This document shows, piece after piece, positions 15,564 to 24,473 of a stretch of 54,675 nt of DNA. A program made the position numbers and the translations under genes. The DNA is from CAMDBL01 sp964498125. GTDB lineage: Bacteria > Pseudomonadota > Alphaproteobacteria > Rhizobiales > Hyphomicrobiaceae. The notes beneath the pieces were generated by a model. It was not told where the DNA came from, searched no databases, and was given only the letters and a program-made list of their open reading frames with translations. The stretch's first letter is position 1; each line of letters begins with the position of its first letter. The stretch is from positions 1 to 54,675 of the forward strand of contig CAZCGE010000126.1 in assembly GCA_964498125.1 (NCBI GenBank), read 5' to 3'.

Positions 15564-16526
15564 ATGATCGCGGCGCGCAATGATGCTCCTGGCGACGGTG
15601 GCGAGGCGACGGTTGCCGGCGCTGTCCGGCGCGCGGTCGGCCAATGGCTGGTGCAAATGGAGGCGGTTGGCGGTGCCGCCGGCAACACCGTCGTTGCCTA
15701 CGGTCGCGATCTCGACCAGTTCCTCGGTTTCCTGCAGCAGCATCTCAGCCGCGCACCGGCCATGCGCGACCTGGAGCAGCTCGATCTCAAGACATTTCGA
15801 GCCTTCATGGCGGTCCGGCGGCGCGAGGGACTGACCAGCCGGTCGTTGGCCCGGACATTGTCGGCGTTGCGCACCTTCTTTCGCTGGCTCGAAGCCGAAG
15901 AGGTCTTGCACAATCGGGCGGTATTGCGGGTTCAGCTGCCGAAAGTGCCGCACTCGTTGCCAAGGCCGCTGACTATCGATCGTGCCAAGGCCGTCGTCGA
16001 AGACGACATGGCGAGCGACCTCGATTGGGTGGCGGCACGCAATGCGGCGGTGTTGCTGCTCTTATACGGCTCAGGCCTGCGCATCTCGGAGGCGCTCGGC
16101 CTTCTGGTCAAGGATGCACCGATCGGCGGGCGCGACGTGCTTCGCATCGTCGGCAAGGGCGGTAAGGAGCGACTGGTGCCGGTGCTGCCGGTAACGCAGC
16201 AGGCCGTGGCGCGGTATGTGTCGCTCTGTCCTTATCCGCTCGGTCGCGAGGGTCCGCTGTTCCTCGGCGCCAAGGGTGGACCCCTTTCACCGCGCATCAT
16301 CCAGCTCCTGATGGAAAAACTGCGCGCCAGCCTCGGCCTGCCCGCGACGGCGACACCGCATGCGCTGCGGCACTCGTTTGCCACGCACCTGCTGTCGGCG
16401 GGCGCCGATCTGCGCCAGATTCAGGAGTTGCTCGGCCACGCCTCGCTGTCGACGACGCAGGTCTACACCGAGGTGGACCGCGAGCATCTGCTGCGGGTCT
16501 ACGACGCCGCCCATCCGCGCGCGTGA
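15564..16526 (+). CDS. xerC: Tyrosine recombinase XerC
   Basis: The protein has 320 residues. The N-terminal core-binding domain spans about 18-120. All catalytic residues are visible: Arg173 in GSGLRISEAL, Lys198 in VGKGGKER, His266 and Arg269 in PHALRHSFATHLL, His292 in LLGHASL and Tyr301 in QVYTEVD. With XerD it resolves chromosome dimers at dif during division. Length and sequence fit XerC rather than a phage integrase. The frame can extend to a GTG at 15525, but the ATG at 15564 gives a more typical start. The site upstream (TTAACGGTTCGTTTACC, about 15494-15510) is AT-rich and may hold the promoter. It converges with murB, eight bases away. Confidence 0.92.
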   Translation: MIAARNDAPGDGGEATVAGAVRRAVGQWLVQMEAVGGAAGNTVVAYGRDLDQFLGFLQQHLSRAPAMRDLEQLDLKTFRAFMAVRRREGLTSRSLARTLSALRTFFRWLEAEEVLHNRAVLRVQLPKVPHSLPRPLTIDRAKAVVEDDMASDLDWVAARNAAVLLLLYGSGLRISEALGLLVKDAPIGGRDVLRIVGKGGKERLVPVLPVTQQAVARYVSLCPYPLGREGPLFLGAKGGPLSPRIIQLLMEKLRASLGLPATATPHALRHSFATHLLSAGADLRQIQELLGHASLSTTQVYTEVDREHLLRVYDAAHPRA

Positions 16527-16534
16527 GCAGTCAT

Positions 16535-17491
16535 TCAGGTGATCGCCAGCGCTTCCCCGGTCACGTGCCCTGCGAGCGGTTGACCGAGCCGGATGATTTC
16601 CCACTGCAAGGCGATGCCGGTCGCCGCCAGGACGCGGGCCCGAACCGTCTCGCCGAGCCGCTCGATATCCTCGCCGGATGCGCCCTGATCGTTGATCAGG
16701 AAATTGCAATGCATCTCCGACACCCTGGCGCCGCCGACGCGCAAGCCGCGGCAGCCGGCCTGATCGATCAATTTCCAGGCGCTTTGCCCCGGCGGATTCT
16801 TGAAGGTCGAGCCACCGGTCCGCTCCTTGATCGGCTGGTTCTGCTCGCGATATTCGGCAACCTCGTCCATGGCCGCCAGGATGTCGGCCGCCGCGCCGGG
16901 CGTGCCCTGGAAGGTGGCCTCGGTGAAGATCCAGTCAGCCGCTACACTGCAATGGCGATAGGTGAACCCCATGTCGGCGCGCGAGAGCACGTGAATGCCG
17001 CCTTGCCGGTCGACCGCGCGGGCCGAAACGAGCACGTCCTTGGTTTCACGGCCATGCGCGCCGGCGTTCATGCGCAGGGCGCCGCCGATCGAGCCCGGGA
17101 TGCCGCGATAGAACTCCAGGCCGGCGATGCCGGCATCGGCCGCCGCGCGGGCTACCTTGACGTCGGGCGCAACGGTGCCGGCGCTGATGCGATGCTCTCG
17201 TCCGGCCTTGATCTCGCCGAATCCGCGACCGAGCCGGATGACAACGCCGGGGAAACCGCCATCTCGCACCAGCAGGTTCGACCCCAATCCGATGGCGAAG
17301 ACGGGCACGTCGTGCGGCAAGCGCTCCAGCGCATACTGCAGGTCGGCCTCATCGGCCGGCATGAACAGGATTTGCGCTGGCCCCCCGGCGCGAAACCACG
17401 TGATGTCGGCGAGAGGTGCGTTGGCCATCAAGCGTCCGCGCAGATCAGGCAGCCGCGCTCTCAGATCTCCCGTCATATCGGGAAAGCTCAC
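16535..17491 (-). CDS. murB: UDP-N-acetylenolpyruvoylglucosamine reductase
   Basis: The protein has 318 residues. FAD-binding landmarks are TWFRAGGPAQILFMP, IGLGSNLLVRDGG and EFYRGIPGSIGGALRMNAGA. Catalytic-region segments include FTYRHCS and ERTGGSTFKNP (proton-donor Ser), and the glutamate-bearing end reads NFLINDQGASGEDIE. MurB reduces the enolpyruvyl group with NADPH to give UDP-MurNAc. It is the last gene of this dcw run; its start overlaps the murC stop by four bases. In most alphaproteobacteria ddl, ftsQ, ftsA and ftsZ would follow, but xerC converges here instead. Confidence 0.96.
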   Translation of the reverse strand: MSFPDMTGDLRARLPDLRGRLMANAPLADITWFRAGGPAQILFMPADEADLQYALERLPHDVPVFAIGLGSNLLVRDGGFPGVVIRLGRGFGEIKAGREHRISAGTVAPDVKVARAAADAGIAGLEFYRGIPGSIGGALRMNAGAHGRETKDVLVSARAVDRQGGIHVLSRADMGFTYRHCSVAADWIFTEATFQGTPGAAADILAAMDEVAEYREQNQPIKERTGGSTFKNPPGQSAWKLIDQAGCRGLRVGGARVSEMHCNFLINDQGASGEDIERLGETVRARVLAATGIALQWEIIRLGQPLAGHVTGEALAIT

Positions 17492-18924
17492 GCCAGGCCT
17501 CCGGCGCGGCGGGGTTCAGCGGCGAGCCAGCTTGGCAGGGCGTGCGCCCATTCCGTCGAGTTGCCAGCGCCGAAGCAGACGACGATGTCGCCTGGTACCG
17601 CATAGTGCCGCAGCACGCGCACCAGGTCGCGTTCGCTGGGGATCGCCAGCACGGACGTGTGGCCGGTGGATTTGACGCCCTCGGCCAGGGACTCGTGGTC
17701 GATCCCCTCGATGGCGGGTTCGCCCGCGGAATACAGCGGCGTCAGGATGAGGCTGTCGGCATCGCGAAAACAGGCACAGAACTCGCCGAACAGGTCGCGT
17801 ACGCGCGTGTAGCGGTGTGGTTCGACGACGGCGATGACGCGGCCGTGCGTCCCCGCGCGCGCCGCCTTCAAGACAGCGGCGATCTCGATTGGATGGTGGC
17901 CATAGTCGTCGTAAATCGTCACACCGTTCCAGGTGCCGGTCGGCTGGAAGCGGCGCTTGACGCCGGAAAAACTCGCCAGCCCATGCCGGATCGCGTCGTC
18001 GGTGATGCCGGCCTCGCTGGCGACCGCAATTGCAGCCAGGGCATTGAGCGCGTTGTGCTGGCCGGCGAGCGGCACCGTGAGCCCCTTGAGCGTGCGGCTG
18101 CCGCCGTTGACACGCGGGCCGATGTCCACGTCGAACGTCGTGGTGTGCCCCTCGACTCGGGCCGACTTGAGAACGAGGTCGGCGCCGGCCTGGCTGCCGT
18201 AGGTCAGCAGACGGCGTCCATCGCGCCGCAGATCCAGGCGCTCGATCATATCGCGCACCACGGGATGGTCGGTGCAGGCAACCGCCAGCCCATAAAACGG
18301 GATCGCCTTCAGGAAGGTCTCGTACTCGCGGTGCATGGCTTCGACCGTCTTGAAGTAGTCGAGGTGTTCGGGGTCAATATTGGTGACGACGCCGATCTCG
18401 GTCGGCAGACGGATGAAAGTGCCGTCCGATTCATCGGCTTCCACCACCATCCACGCGCCTTGGCCGAGCCTGGCATTCGAGCCCCAGGCATTGATGATGC
18501 CGCCGGTAATCACTGTCGGGTCGAGCCCGGCTTCGGTGAACACGTGGCTGATCAGCGATGTGGTCGTTGTCTTGCCGTGCGTGCCCGTGACCGAGATGGT
18601 GGAATACAGCCGCATCAGCTCGGCCAGCATCTCGGCGCGCCGGATGATGGGCAGGCCCTTGGCGCGCGCGGCTTCAAGCTCCGGATTGGTGCTCTTGACC
18701 GCCGTCGACATGACAACGTAGCGGGCGCCGACGAGGTTGACCGGCGAATGGCCGATGAAGACGCGAACGCCGTTCTGGCGTAAGCGGCGGACGTTGGCGG
18801 AGTCCTTCTGGTCGCTGCCTTGAACCGTGTAGCCCTTGGCCATCAGGATCTCGGCGATGGCGCTCATGCCAATGCCGCCGATGCCGAGAATGTGGAAGGT
18901 CCCGATGTCGCGGGGCATCTGCAT
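17488..18924 (-). CDS. murC: UDP-N-acetylmuramate--L-alanine ligase
   Basis: The protein has 478 residues with the three Mur-ligase domains. The N-terminus HILGIGGIGMSAIAEILMA binds the UDP substrate, GTHGKTTTTSLISHV (near residue 117) is the ATP loop, and EADESDGTF and NIDPEHLDYF are the central-domain active-site segments. The C-terminal domain begins near VKRRFQPTG with DDYGHHPIEI. It adds L-alanine to UDP-MurNAc in the cytoplasm. The stop overlaps the murB start (ATGA), and 35 bases separate it from murG upstream. Length and motifs are normal. Confidence 0.97.
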   Translation of the reverse strand: MQMPRDIGTFHILGIGGIGMSAIAEILMAKGYTVQGSDQKDSANVRRLRQNGVRVFIGHSPVNLVGARYVVMSTAVKSTNPELEAARAKGLPIIRRAEMLAELMRLYSTISVTGTHGKTTTTSLISHVFTEAGLDPTVITGGIINAWGSNARLGQGAWMVVEADESDGTFIRLPTEIGVVTNIDPEHLDYFKTVEAMHREYETFLKAIPFYGLAVACTDHPVVRDMIERLDLRRDGRRLLTYGSQAGADLVLKSARVEGHTTTFDVDIGPRVNGGSRTLKGLTVPLAGQHNALNALAAIAVASEAGITDDAIRHGLASFSGVKRRFQPTGTWNGVTIYDDYGHHPIEIAAVLKAARAGTHGRVIAVVEPHRYTRVRDLFGEFCACFRDADSLILTPLYSAGEPAIEGIDHESLAEGVKSTGHTSVLAIPSERDLVRVLRHYAVPGDIVVCFGAGNSTEWAHALPSWLAAEPRRAGGLA

Positions 18925-18959
18925 CGTCGTCGTTCCTTGTCGCCTATTGGTCTTGTACC

Positions 18960-20117
18960 CTAATGGCCGCCCGGACGCGCCATCCCAGCGCCCACCCCAG
19001 CATATTGCCCTGCACGGCCGTGCGTTTGCGCCAGCTCATCGACGACGTCGGCGAGCCGCCCAACCGCGTCCGGCCGCCCTTGCCGGCGCGCGGCTTCCGC
19101 CGCACGCACAAGCCGATCCGGCTCGCCAGCGAGCTGCGCGATCTCGGCCGCCAGCCGTTCCGGCGTCAGATCTCTCTGCTCGATACACCAAGCCCCACCC
19201 GATTCTGCAAGCCTCGTAGCATTCTGCAACTGGTCGTTGTCAAGCGCGTGCGGTAGCGGTACCAGGATCGACGGCCGGCCGATCACGGTCAGCTCGGCGA
19301 CGGTGGACGCTCCCGCCCGGCCGATGATGAGGTGTGACGCCGCCATCCGATCCGGTAAATCCTTGAAAAACGTAGCTAATTCTGCGTTGATTCCGGCGTC
19401 GGCGTAGGCCTGCCGCACGCGCGCGATATCCTCCTCGCGGCATTGCTGCGCAACTGCCAGGCGCCGTCGCAACGGGTCGGGAAGCAGGATCAAGGCCGGC
19501 GGCACCGCATCGGAAAAATGGCGAGCGCCTTGGCTGCCGCCGAACACCAGCAGCTTGAACGGCTCCGCGGGCCCGGGAGGCAGGAACGGCCGGCCGGCGC
19601 AGGCGATGACCACATCGCGCACCGGATTACCGGTGTAGCGTGCCTTGGCGATTGCCCGGCCAGCGAGCAGCCGGGTGGCCTCGAAGGACGTGGCAATGGC
19701 CGTCGCGCGCCGGGCCAGCAGGCGGTTGGCGCGGCCGAGTACGGCGTTCTGCTCATGCAGCAGCGTTGGAATGCGACGCCAGTGGGCAGCCACCAGCGGC
19801 GGAAAGGTGGGATAGCCACCGAAGCCGACAACTACGGCCGGTCTGACTTGGCCGAGAAGCCGCCAAGCCGCCGCCAAGCCGCGTGTCATGGCCAATCCGG
19901 CACGGGCAGCGGCGATTGGCGAGCGACTGGCCAACGTCGCGGAAGGCACCTGGTAAATCTGGCGCGCCGGAAATCCGGTGCCGTAGCGGTCGCCGCGCAT
20001 GTCGGTGACGAGATCGACCACGCGACCGCGGCGGCCAAGCTCCTGGGCCAGCGCGAACGCAGGGAAGAGATGGCCACCGGTGCCCCCGGCGGCGAGCATG
20101 ACGGAACCCTTCGTCAC
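18960..20117 (-). CDS. murG: UDP-GlcNAc:lipid I transferase MurG
   Basis: The protein has 385 residues, GT-B fold. The N-terminal glycine loop is LAAGGTGGHLFPAFALAQEL, followed by VVGFGGYPTFPPLVAA and LLHEQNAVLGRANRLLA. The C-terminal donor-binding part has LLVFGGSQGARHFSD, IIGRAGASTVAELTVIGRPS and PLPHALDNDQLQNA. It makes lipid II from lipid I at the cytoplasmic face of the membrane. The GTG at 20117 overlaps the ftsW TGA; an ATG six codons later is an alternative. The C-terminus has a short extra tail (GRAGQYAGVGAGMARPGGH). Confidence 0.96.
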   Translation of the reverse strand: MTKGSVMLAAGGTGGHLFPAFALAQELGRRGRVVDLVTDMRGDRYGTGFPARQIYQVPSATLASRSPIAAARAGLAMTRGLAAAWRLLGQVRPAVVVGFGGYPTFPPLVAAHWRRIPTLLHEQNAVLGRANRLLARRATAIATSFEATRLLAGRAIAKARYTGNPVRDVVIACAGRPFLPPGPAEPFKLLVFGGSQGARHFSDAVPPALILLPDPLRRRLAVAQQCREEDIARVRQAYADAGINAELATFFKDLPDRMAASHLIIGRAGASTVAELTVIGRPSILVPLPHALDNDQLQNATRLAESGGAWCIEQRDLTPERLAAEIAQLAGEPDRLVRAAEAARRQGRPDAVGRLADVVDELAQTHGRAGQYAGVGAGMARPGGH

Positions 20118-21292
20118 GGTGAGCTTGCCCCTCTCTTCTGCAGCCCATCCACTGGCATGGCAATCCGTGCGGATTTGAGGCGAGCCGAGCCGGCACGATG
20201 CCGCGTCAGCGCCAGAATCATGCCAGCCGTCGCCGATATCGCCAGCAGCGATGAGCCGCCGGCCGAAATAAAGGGCAGTGTCAGGCCCTTGGCGGGCAGC
20301 AGGCCGATGTTGACCGCCATATTGATCAGTGCTTGCAGGCCGAACAGCAGCGCCAGCCCGATCACTGCCAGCCGCGTCGCGGGCTCGGGTTCCCGCCAGC
20401 CCACCAGGAACGCTCGCAGCACGACGAAGCCGAACAATCCAACCAGGGCCAGGCAGGCAAGCACGCCGTATTCCTCGGCGACGACGGCGAAGATGAAGTC
20501 GGTATGGGCGTCGGGCAGCGCCGTCTTGATCGTGCCCTCGCCCGGTCCGCGGCCAAAGAACCCGCCTTGCGCAAAGGACTGCACCGCGCGCTCGACCTGG
20601 CTGTTGTCGCCCGATCCTGCGAACAGGAACTTGTCGACCCGCTGGCGCACGTGATCAAACGTAACATAGGCGCCGAGCACACCGGCACCACCGAGCCCGG
20701 CCAGGGCGAGCGCGGCACGCACCGGCTGCCCCGACAGGAAGAACAGTGTGCCCCACACCACGGCCAGCAGCAGCGTCTGGCCGACATCGGGCTGCAACAG
20801 CAGCAAGAGTGCAAGCGTCGCCAGCAGCAGGGCGGCGAACGGCATGGTCGGCATGTCCGATCGGCGCTGCGCCTCTGCTAGCAGCCAGGCCGACACGACG
20901 ACGAAGGCTGGCTTGGCGAACTCGGACGGCTGCAGCGACTGGCCGGCGATCGACAGCCAGCGACGCGCGCCGTTGATCTCGACGCCCGTCTGCAGCACGG
21001 CGAGGAGGCCCGCGAGCGCAACGATCAGCAGTCCCAGACTGAACTTGCGGATGGTGCGCGGCGTGAGCAGCGACAGGCCAAGCATCAGGCCGAGGCCGGC
21101 AGCGGCGAAAACCAGGTGCCGCTCGACGAAATAAAAGGCCGGCAGCCCTCGCTTCATGGCCACGGCCGGAGTTGCCGCCAGCGACAGGACCAGGCCAATA
21201 CCCATCAACGTCAGCAGGGCGGCAATCAGCCGATGATCGACCGTGAACCACCATTGCGCCAGCCGGCTGCGATCCGTGCGCGAGAAGCTCAT
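20114..21292 (-). CDS. ftsW: Lipid II polymerase / division protein FtsW
   Basis: The protein has 392 residues with about ten predicted membrane helices, a SEDS glycosyltransferase. Signature segments are GVEINGARRWLSI, LQPSEFAKPAFVV, LLLQPDVGQTLLL, the catalytic-loop Asp region LPDAHTDFIFAVVAEEYG and GLTLPFISAGGSS. It polymerises septal peptidoglycan together with FtsI, which is encoded in the same cluster. ATG/stop overlaps join it to murD upstream and murG downstream. Its position between murD and murG, and this length, favour FtsW over RodA. Confidence 0.95.
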   Translation of the reverse strand: MSFSRTDRSRLAQWWFTVDHRLIAALLTLMGIGLVLSLAATPAVAMKRGLPAFYFVERHLVFAAAGLGLMLGLSLLTPRTIRKFSLGLLIVALAGLLAVLQTGVEINGARRWLSIAGQSLQPSEFAKPAFVVVSAWLLAEAQRRSDMPTMPFAALLLATLALLLLLQPDVGQTLLLAVVWGTLFFLSGQPVRAALALAGLGGAGVLGAYVTFDHVRQRVDKFLFAGSGDNSQVERAVQSFAQGGFFGRGPGEGTIKTALPDAHTDFIFAVVAEEYGVLACLALVGLFGFVVLRAFLVGWREPEPATRLAVIGLALLFGLQALINMAVNIGLLPAKGLTLPFISAGGSSLLAISATAGMILALTRHRAGSARLKSARIAMPVDGLQKRGASSP

Positions 21293-22803
21293 GCGTGTGC
21301 TTTCGTCACGATCCCCGGCAGCGCCTGCACCATGCGGCGAAACTCGTCGCCGCGGTGCTCGAAGGAGCGGAACTGGTCGTATGAGGCGCAGGCCGGCGAC
21401 AGCAGGATGACGGGTTCGGAGCCAGTGCTGGCGGCGGCATCGCGGGTGGCGGCGGCAAGTGCCTGGCCGAGCGTCCCGCGGCGCTCGTAGGGGACTTTGC
21501 CCTCAAGCGTGGCGGCGAATTCTTCCGTTGCCTGGCCGATCAGGTAGGCCTTGGTGATGCGCGGGAAGTAGGCGGCGAGCGACGTGATGCCGCCCTGCTT
21601 CGGCTTGCCGCCGAGGATGATGAAGATGTCGCGCTCCCACGAGGCCAGCGCCTTCGCGGTCGAATCGGCGTTGGTGGCCTTCGAGTCGTTGATGAACAGC
21701 ACGCGGCCGCCGGGTTTCTCCAGCGTGCCGACCTCCTCCATGCGGTGCGGCAGGCCGGGGTAGGTTTTCAGCGCAGCGCTGAAGGGCAGCGATTCCTGTA
21801 CGACTGGAGCCGATCGTCTTGCGGTCGGTGTCTGCGGCTGAGTCTCAAAACCCCAGGGATGTGTCTGAGGCGGCGCGGCACCCGCAACCGCAATGAGCGC
21901 CGAGCAGGCGGCCAGTGCCATGGCAGAGTTTTGCGCATTGTGCGCGCCGCGCAACGTCGAGATGCCGGCGAGGTCGGCAACGGGGTCGGAATGACCCTTC
22001 CTGAAAAGCTGTCCGCCGTGCGCGTGAACATCGTCCGGCATCGACACCGACACGCACGTCAGCGGCCGCCCGAGCTTGGCGAGACCCGACGCGATCTCAC
22101 GGCACCAGGCGTCGTCCGTGCCGACTACGGCATGACGAGCCGCAAGCACCAGCCGCTCCTTGATGGCGGCGTAGTTGCTCAGCGCCAGTGCCGCATCATC
22201 CGCCGGCCCATGCCGGTCCAGATGATCCGGCGTGATGTTGAGCAGAACACCGATGGTCGGCTCAAGGCTCGGCGTCAAATCGATCTGGAACGAGGACAGC
22301 TCGAGCACATAAATGCTGTCCGGTGCGAATGGCTCCAGCGCCAGCACCGGCACGCCGATGTTGCCGCCCATCTGCACGTCGTGGCCCCCTTCGCGCAGGA
22401 TGTGCGCGATCAGTGCCGTTGTCGTCGACTTGCCGTTGGTGCCGGTGATCGCCACAACGCGCGCGTCCGGGCGTACCTTCGCCCGCTCTCGAAAGAACAG
22501 CTCGATGTCGCCGATCACTTCCACGCCGGCGGCGCGTGCTTTCAGCACGACCCAATGCGGCTCGGGATGCGTCAGCGGCACGCCCGGCGCCAGCACCAGC
22601 GCGGCGAACTGGCTCCAGTCGGCGGTCTTGAGATCAACCAGCGGGATACCGGCCTTGGTCGCGCCCGCCCGCCCGGCCTCGCCATCGTCCCAGGCGGCGA
22701 CCGTGGCGCCACCCTCGATCAGGGCACGCGCGGTGGCGATGCCCGAGCTGCCCAGCCCGAACACAGCCACCGTACTGCCGGCGAAGGTCGTGACGCGAAT
22801 CAT
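21289..22803 (-). CDS. murD: UDP-N-acetylmuramoylalanine--D-glutamate ligase
   Basis: The protein has 504 residues. N-terminal VAVFGLGSSGIATARAL binds UDP, AITGTNGKSTTTALIAH is the ATP loop, LELSSFQID and NITPDHLDRHG are central-domain motifs, and FINDSKATNADST and IILGGKPKQGG mark the C-terminal domain. It adds D-glutamate to UDP-MurNAc-L-Ala. It is longer than the usual 440-460 residues because of a Pro/Gln/Thr-rich insert of roughly 35 residues (from APPQTHPWGFE to ESLPFSAA) at the central/C-terminal domain boundary. The start at 22803 gives MIRVTTFAGSTVAVFG; the frame extends to 22860 without homology. No clear ribosome-binding site precedes it. Confidence 0.95.
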   Translation of the reverse strand: MIRVTTFAGSTVAVFGLGSSGIATARALIEGGATVAAWDDGEAGRAGATKAGIPLVDLKTADWSQFAALVLAPGVPLTHPEPHWVVLKARAAGVEVIGDIELFFRERAKVRPDARVVAITGTNGKSTTTALIAHILREGGHDVQMGGNIGVPVLALEPFAPDSIYVLELSSFQIDLTPSLEPTIGVLLNITPDHLDRHGPADDAALALSNYAAIKERLVLAARHAVVGTDDAWCREIASGLAKLGRPLTCVSVSMPDDVHAHGGQLFRKGHSDPVADLAGISTLRGAHNAQNSAMALAACSALIAVAGAAPPQTHPWGFETQPQTPTARRSAPVVQESLPFSAALKTYPGLPHRMEEVGTLEKPGGRVLFINDSKATNADSTAKALASWERDIFIILGGKPKQGGITSLAAYFPRITKAYLIGQATEEFAATLEGKVPYERRGTLGQALAAATRDAAASTGSEPVILLSPACASYDQFRSFEHRGDEFRRMVQALPGIVTKAHA

Positions 22804-22915
22804 GCCGAATATATTAGGCGGGCTGATGCCTGGCGGCCAGCGCCGGTTCGCCGAGCGCATTGCAGCGGGGGGCAGGCGGCCTTACACTGCGCGCTGATAA
22901 CAAAGGGAGGCTTCC

Positions 22916-23308
22916 ATGCTCGCACGCATCATACTCGGCACGACGCTGGCGTTGTTCGTCTTGACCGGCCAGGCGTCCGCTCAACAACCACCTGCCATGA
23001 CGCAGGGTGCCGCCAACATCAAGCGCACGGTCCTGCAGAAGTTCGATGTGCCCGGCACCAACCTCGAAACAGTGATCGGCGTCGCCGAGATCGTGCCGAA
23101 TGTGCTGATCGGGCGTCACACCCATCCCGGCGTCGAGGGCGGCTATGTGCTCGAGGGCGCGATCGTGCTGATGATCGCCGGCCAGCCCGACAAGCCACTC
23201 AAGGCCGGCGACAGCTATCAGATTCCGCTCAGCGTCCCGCAGGGCGCCAAGGTGCTCGCCAGCTACGTGGTCGAGAAGGGCAAGCCGCTGGCGACGCCGG
23301 CGCCGTGA
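22916..23308 (+). CDS. Exported cupin-domain protein
   Basis: The protein has 130 residues. A signal peptide (RIILGTTLALFVLTGQASAQ) is followed by one small cupin barrel with GRHTHPGVEGGYVLEG, which holds two His and the Glu of metal-binding motif 1, and LKAGDSYQIP of motif 2. Small periplasmic cupins of this kind have no settled function. The ATG has AGGGAGG eight bases upstream. The gene lies on the plus strand between mraY and murD and so interrupts the minus-strand dcw cluster. murD must therefore use a promoter of its own, or read-through from mraY must cross this gene antisense. Confidence 0.85.
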   Translation: MLARIILGTTLALFVLTGQASAQQPPAMTQGAANIKRTVLQKFDVPGTNLETVIGVAEIVPNVLIGRHTHPGVEGGYVLEGAIVLMIAGQPDKPLKAGDSYQIPLSVPQGAKVLASYVVEKGKPLATPAP

Positions 23309-23319
23309 TTGCAGAGTCT

Positions 23320-23344
23320 GGTGTCTGACATCATGTCAGACACC
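23320..23344. terminator. Perfect palindrome between convergent cupin and mraY genes
   Basis: GGTGTCTGACAT and ATGTCAGACACC flank a single C, giving a 25-base perfect inverted repeat. It occupies the 39 bases between the two convergent stop codons. No T-run follows on either strand, so if it terminates it is atypical. A protein-binding site or a dispersed repeat is equally possible. Confidence 0.4.
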
Positions 23345-23347
23345 CCT

Positions 23348-24430
23348 TCACCGCAACTTCAGCGTCGCCAGTCCGACCAGCGCCAGCACCACCGAGATGA
23401 TCCAGAAGCGCACCACCACCGTGCTCTCCTTCCAGCCTTTCTGCTCGAAATGATGATGCAGCGGCGCCATGCGGAAGACGCGCTTACCGGTCAGCTTGAA
23501 TGACGCCACCTGGATGATCACCGACAGCGTCTCCAGCACGAACAGGCCGCCGACGATGGCCAGCACGATCTCGTGCTTGGTGGCCACCGCGATGGCGCCG
23601 AGCGCGCCGCCGAGCGCCAATGAGCCAGTGTCGCCCATGAAGATCATGGCCGGCGGCGCGTTGAACCACAGGAAACCGAGGCCTGCGCCGATGATTGCGC
23701 CACAGATGACGGCCAATTCGCCGGCGCCGGCGACGTGGTGGATTTGCAAATACTGTGCGAACCTGACGTTGCCGGTCAGGTAGGCGATCAAACCGAAAGT
23801 GGCCGCCGCGATCATCACCGGCACGATCGCAAGCCCATCGAGGCCGTCGGTCAGATTGACGGCATTGCCAGCACCCGCGATCACCAGCGTGCCGAGCACG
23901 ACGAAGAACAGCCCGAGCGGGATCAGCACCGTCTTGAAGAAGGGCACCGTCAGCGCATCGGAAAAGCCCAGCTTGCCGAGCCGCATGACGATGTAGGTCG
24001 CGATCGCCGCCACCAGCAGCTCGAGCGCCATCTTGAACTTGCCCGAGAAGCCGGATGTCGTCTGCTTGGTCACCTTCAGGTAGTCGTCGTAGAAGCCGAG
24101 CGCGCCATAGGCGAGCATCACGCCCAGCACGATCCAGACATAGGGGTTGGACCAGTTCGCCCATAGCAGCGCCGAGACGGTAATGCCGGCCAGGATCATC
24201 AGCCCGCCCATGGTCGGCGTGCCCTTCTTGGAGAAGTGCGACTGTGGCCCGTCCTCGCGGATCGGCTGGCCCTTGCCCTGCTTGATGCGCAACAGGTCGA
24301 TAATGCCGGGGCCGAACAGCCAAACGAACAGCAGTGCGGTGAAGATCGCACCACCCGTGCGGAATGTGAGATATCGGAACACGTTGAGTGGACCGAGTTG
24401 GTCGGAAAAGCTCACAAGCTCATAGAACAT
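23348..24430 (-). CDS. mraY: Phospho-N-acetylmuramoyl-pentapeptide transferase
   Basis: The protein has 360 residues and ten predicted membrane helices. Catalytic and substrate segments are present: SKKGTPTMGGLMIL, GFYDDYLKVTKQ (the DD pair), NAVNLTDGLDGLA, FLWFNAPPAMIFMGDTGS and the C-terminal RMAPLHHHFEQKGW. It transfers phospho-MurNAc-pentapeptide to undecaprenyl phosphate, forming lipid I. It follows murF by about 43 bases on the same strand and is the last gene before the cupin interruption. Confidence 0.97.
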   Translation of the reverse strand: MFYELVSFSDQLGPLNVFRYLTFRTGGAIFTALLFVWLFGPGIIDLLRIKQGKGQPIREDGPQSHFSKKGTPTMGGLMILAGITVSALLWANWSNPYVWIVLGVMLAYGALGFYDDYLKVTKQTTSGFSGKFKMALELLVAAIATYIVMRLGKLGFSDALTVPFFKTVLIPLGLFFVVLGTLVIAGAGNAVNLTDGLDGLAIVPVMIAAATFGLIAYLTGNVRFAQYLQIHHVAGAGELAVICGAIIGAGLGFLWFNAPPAMIFMGDTGSLALGGALGAIAVATKHEIVLAIVGGLFVLETLSVIIQVASFKLTGKRVFRMAPLHHHFEQKGWKESTVVVRFWIISVVLALVGLATLKLR

Positions 24431-24473
24431 TCAGTCCCTCCGTGGGGCGGGTCACCGCCTCTTGGGCGAGGCG

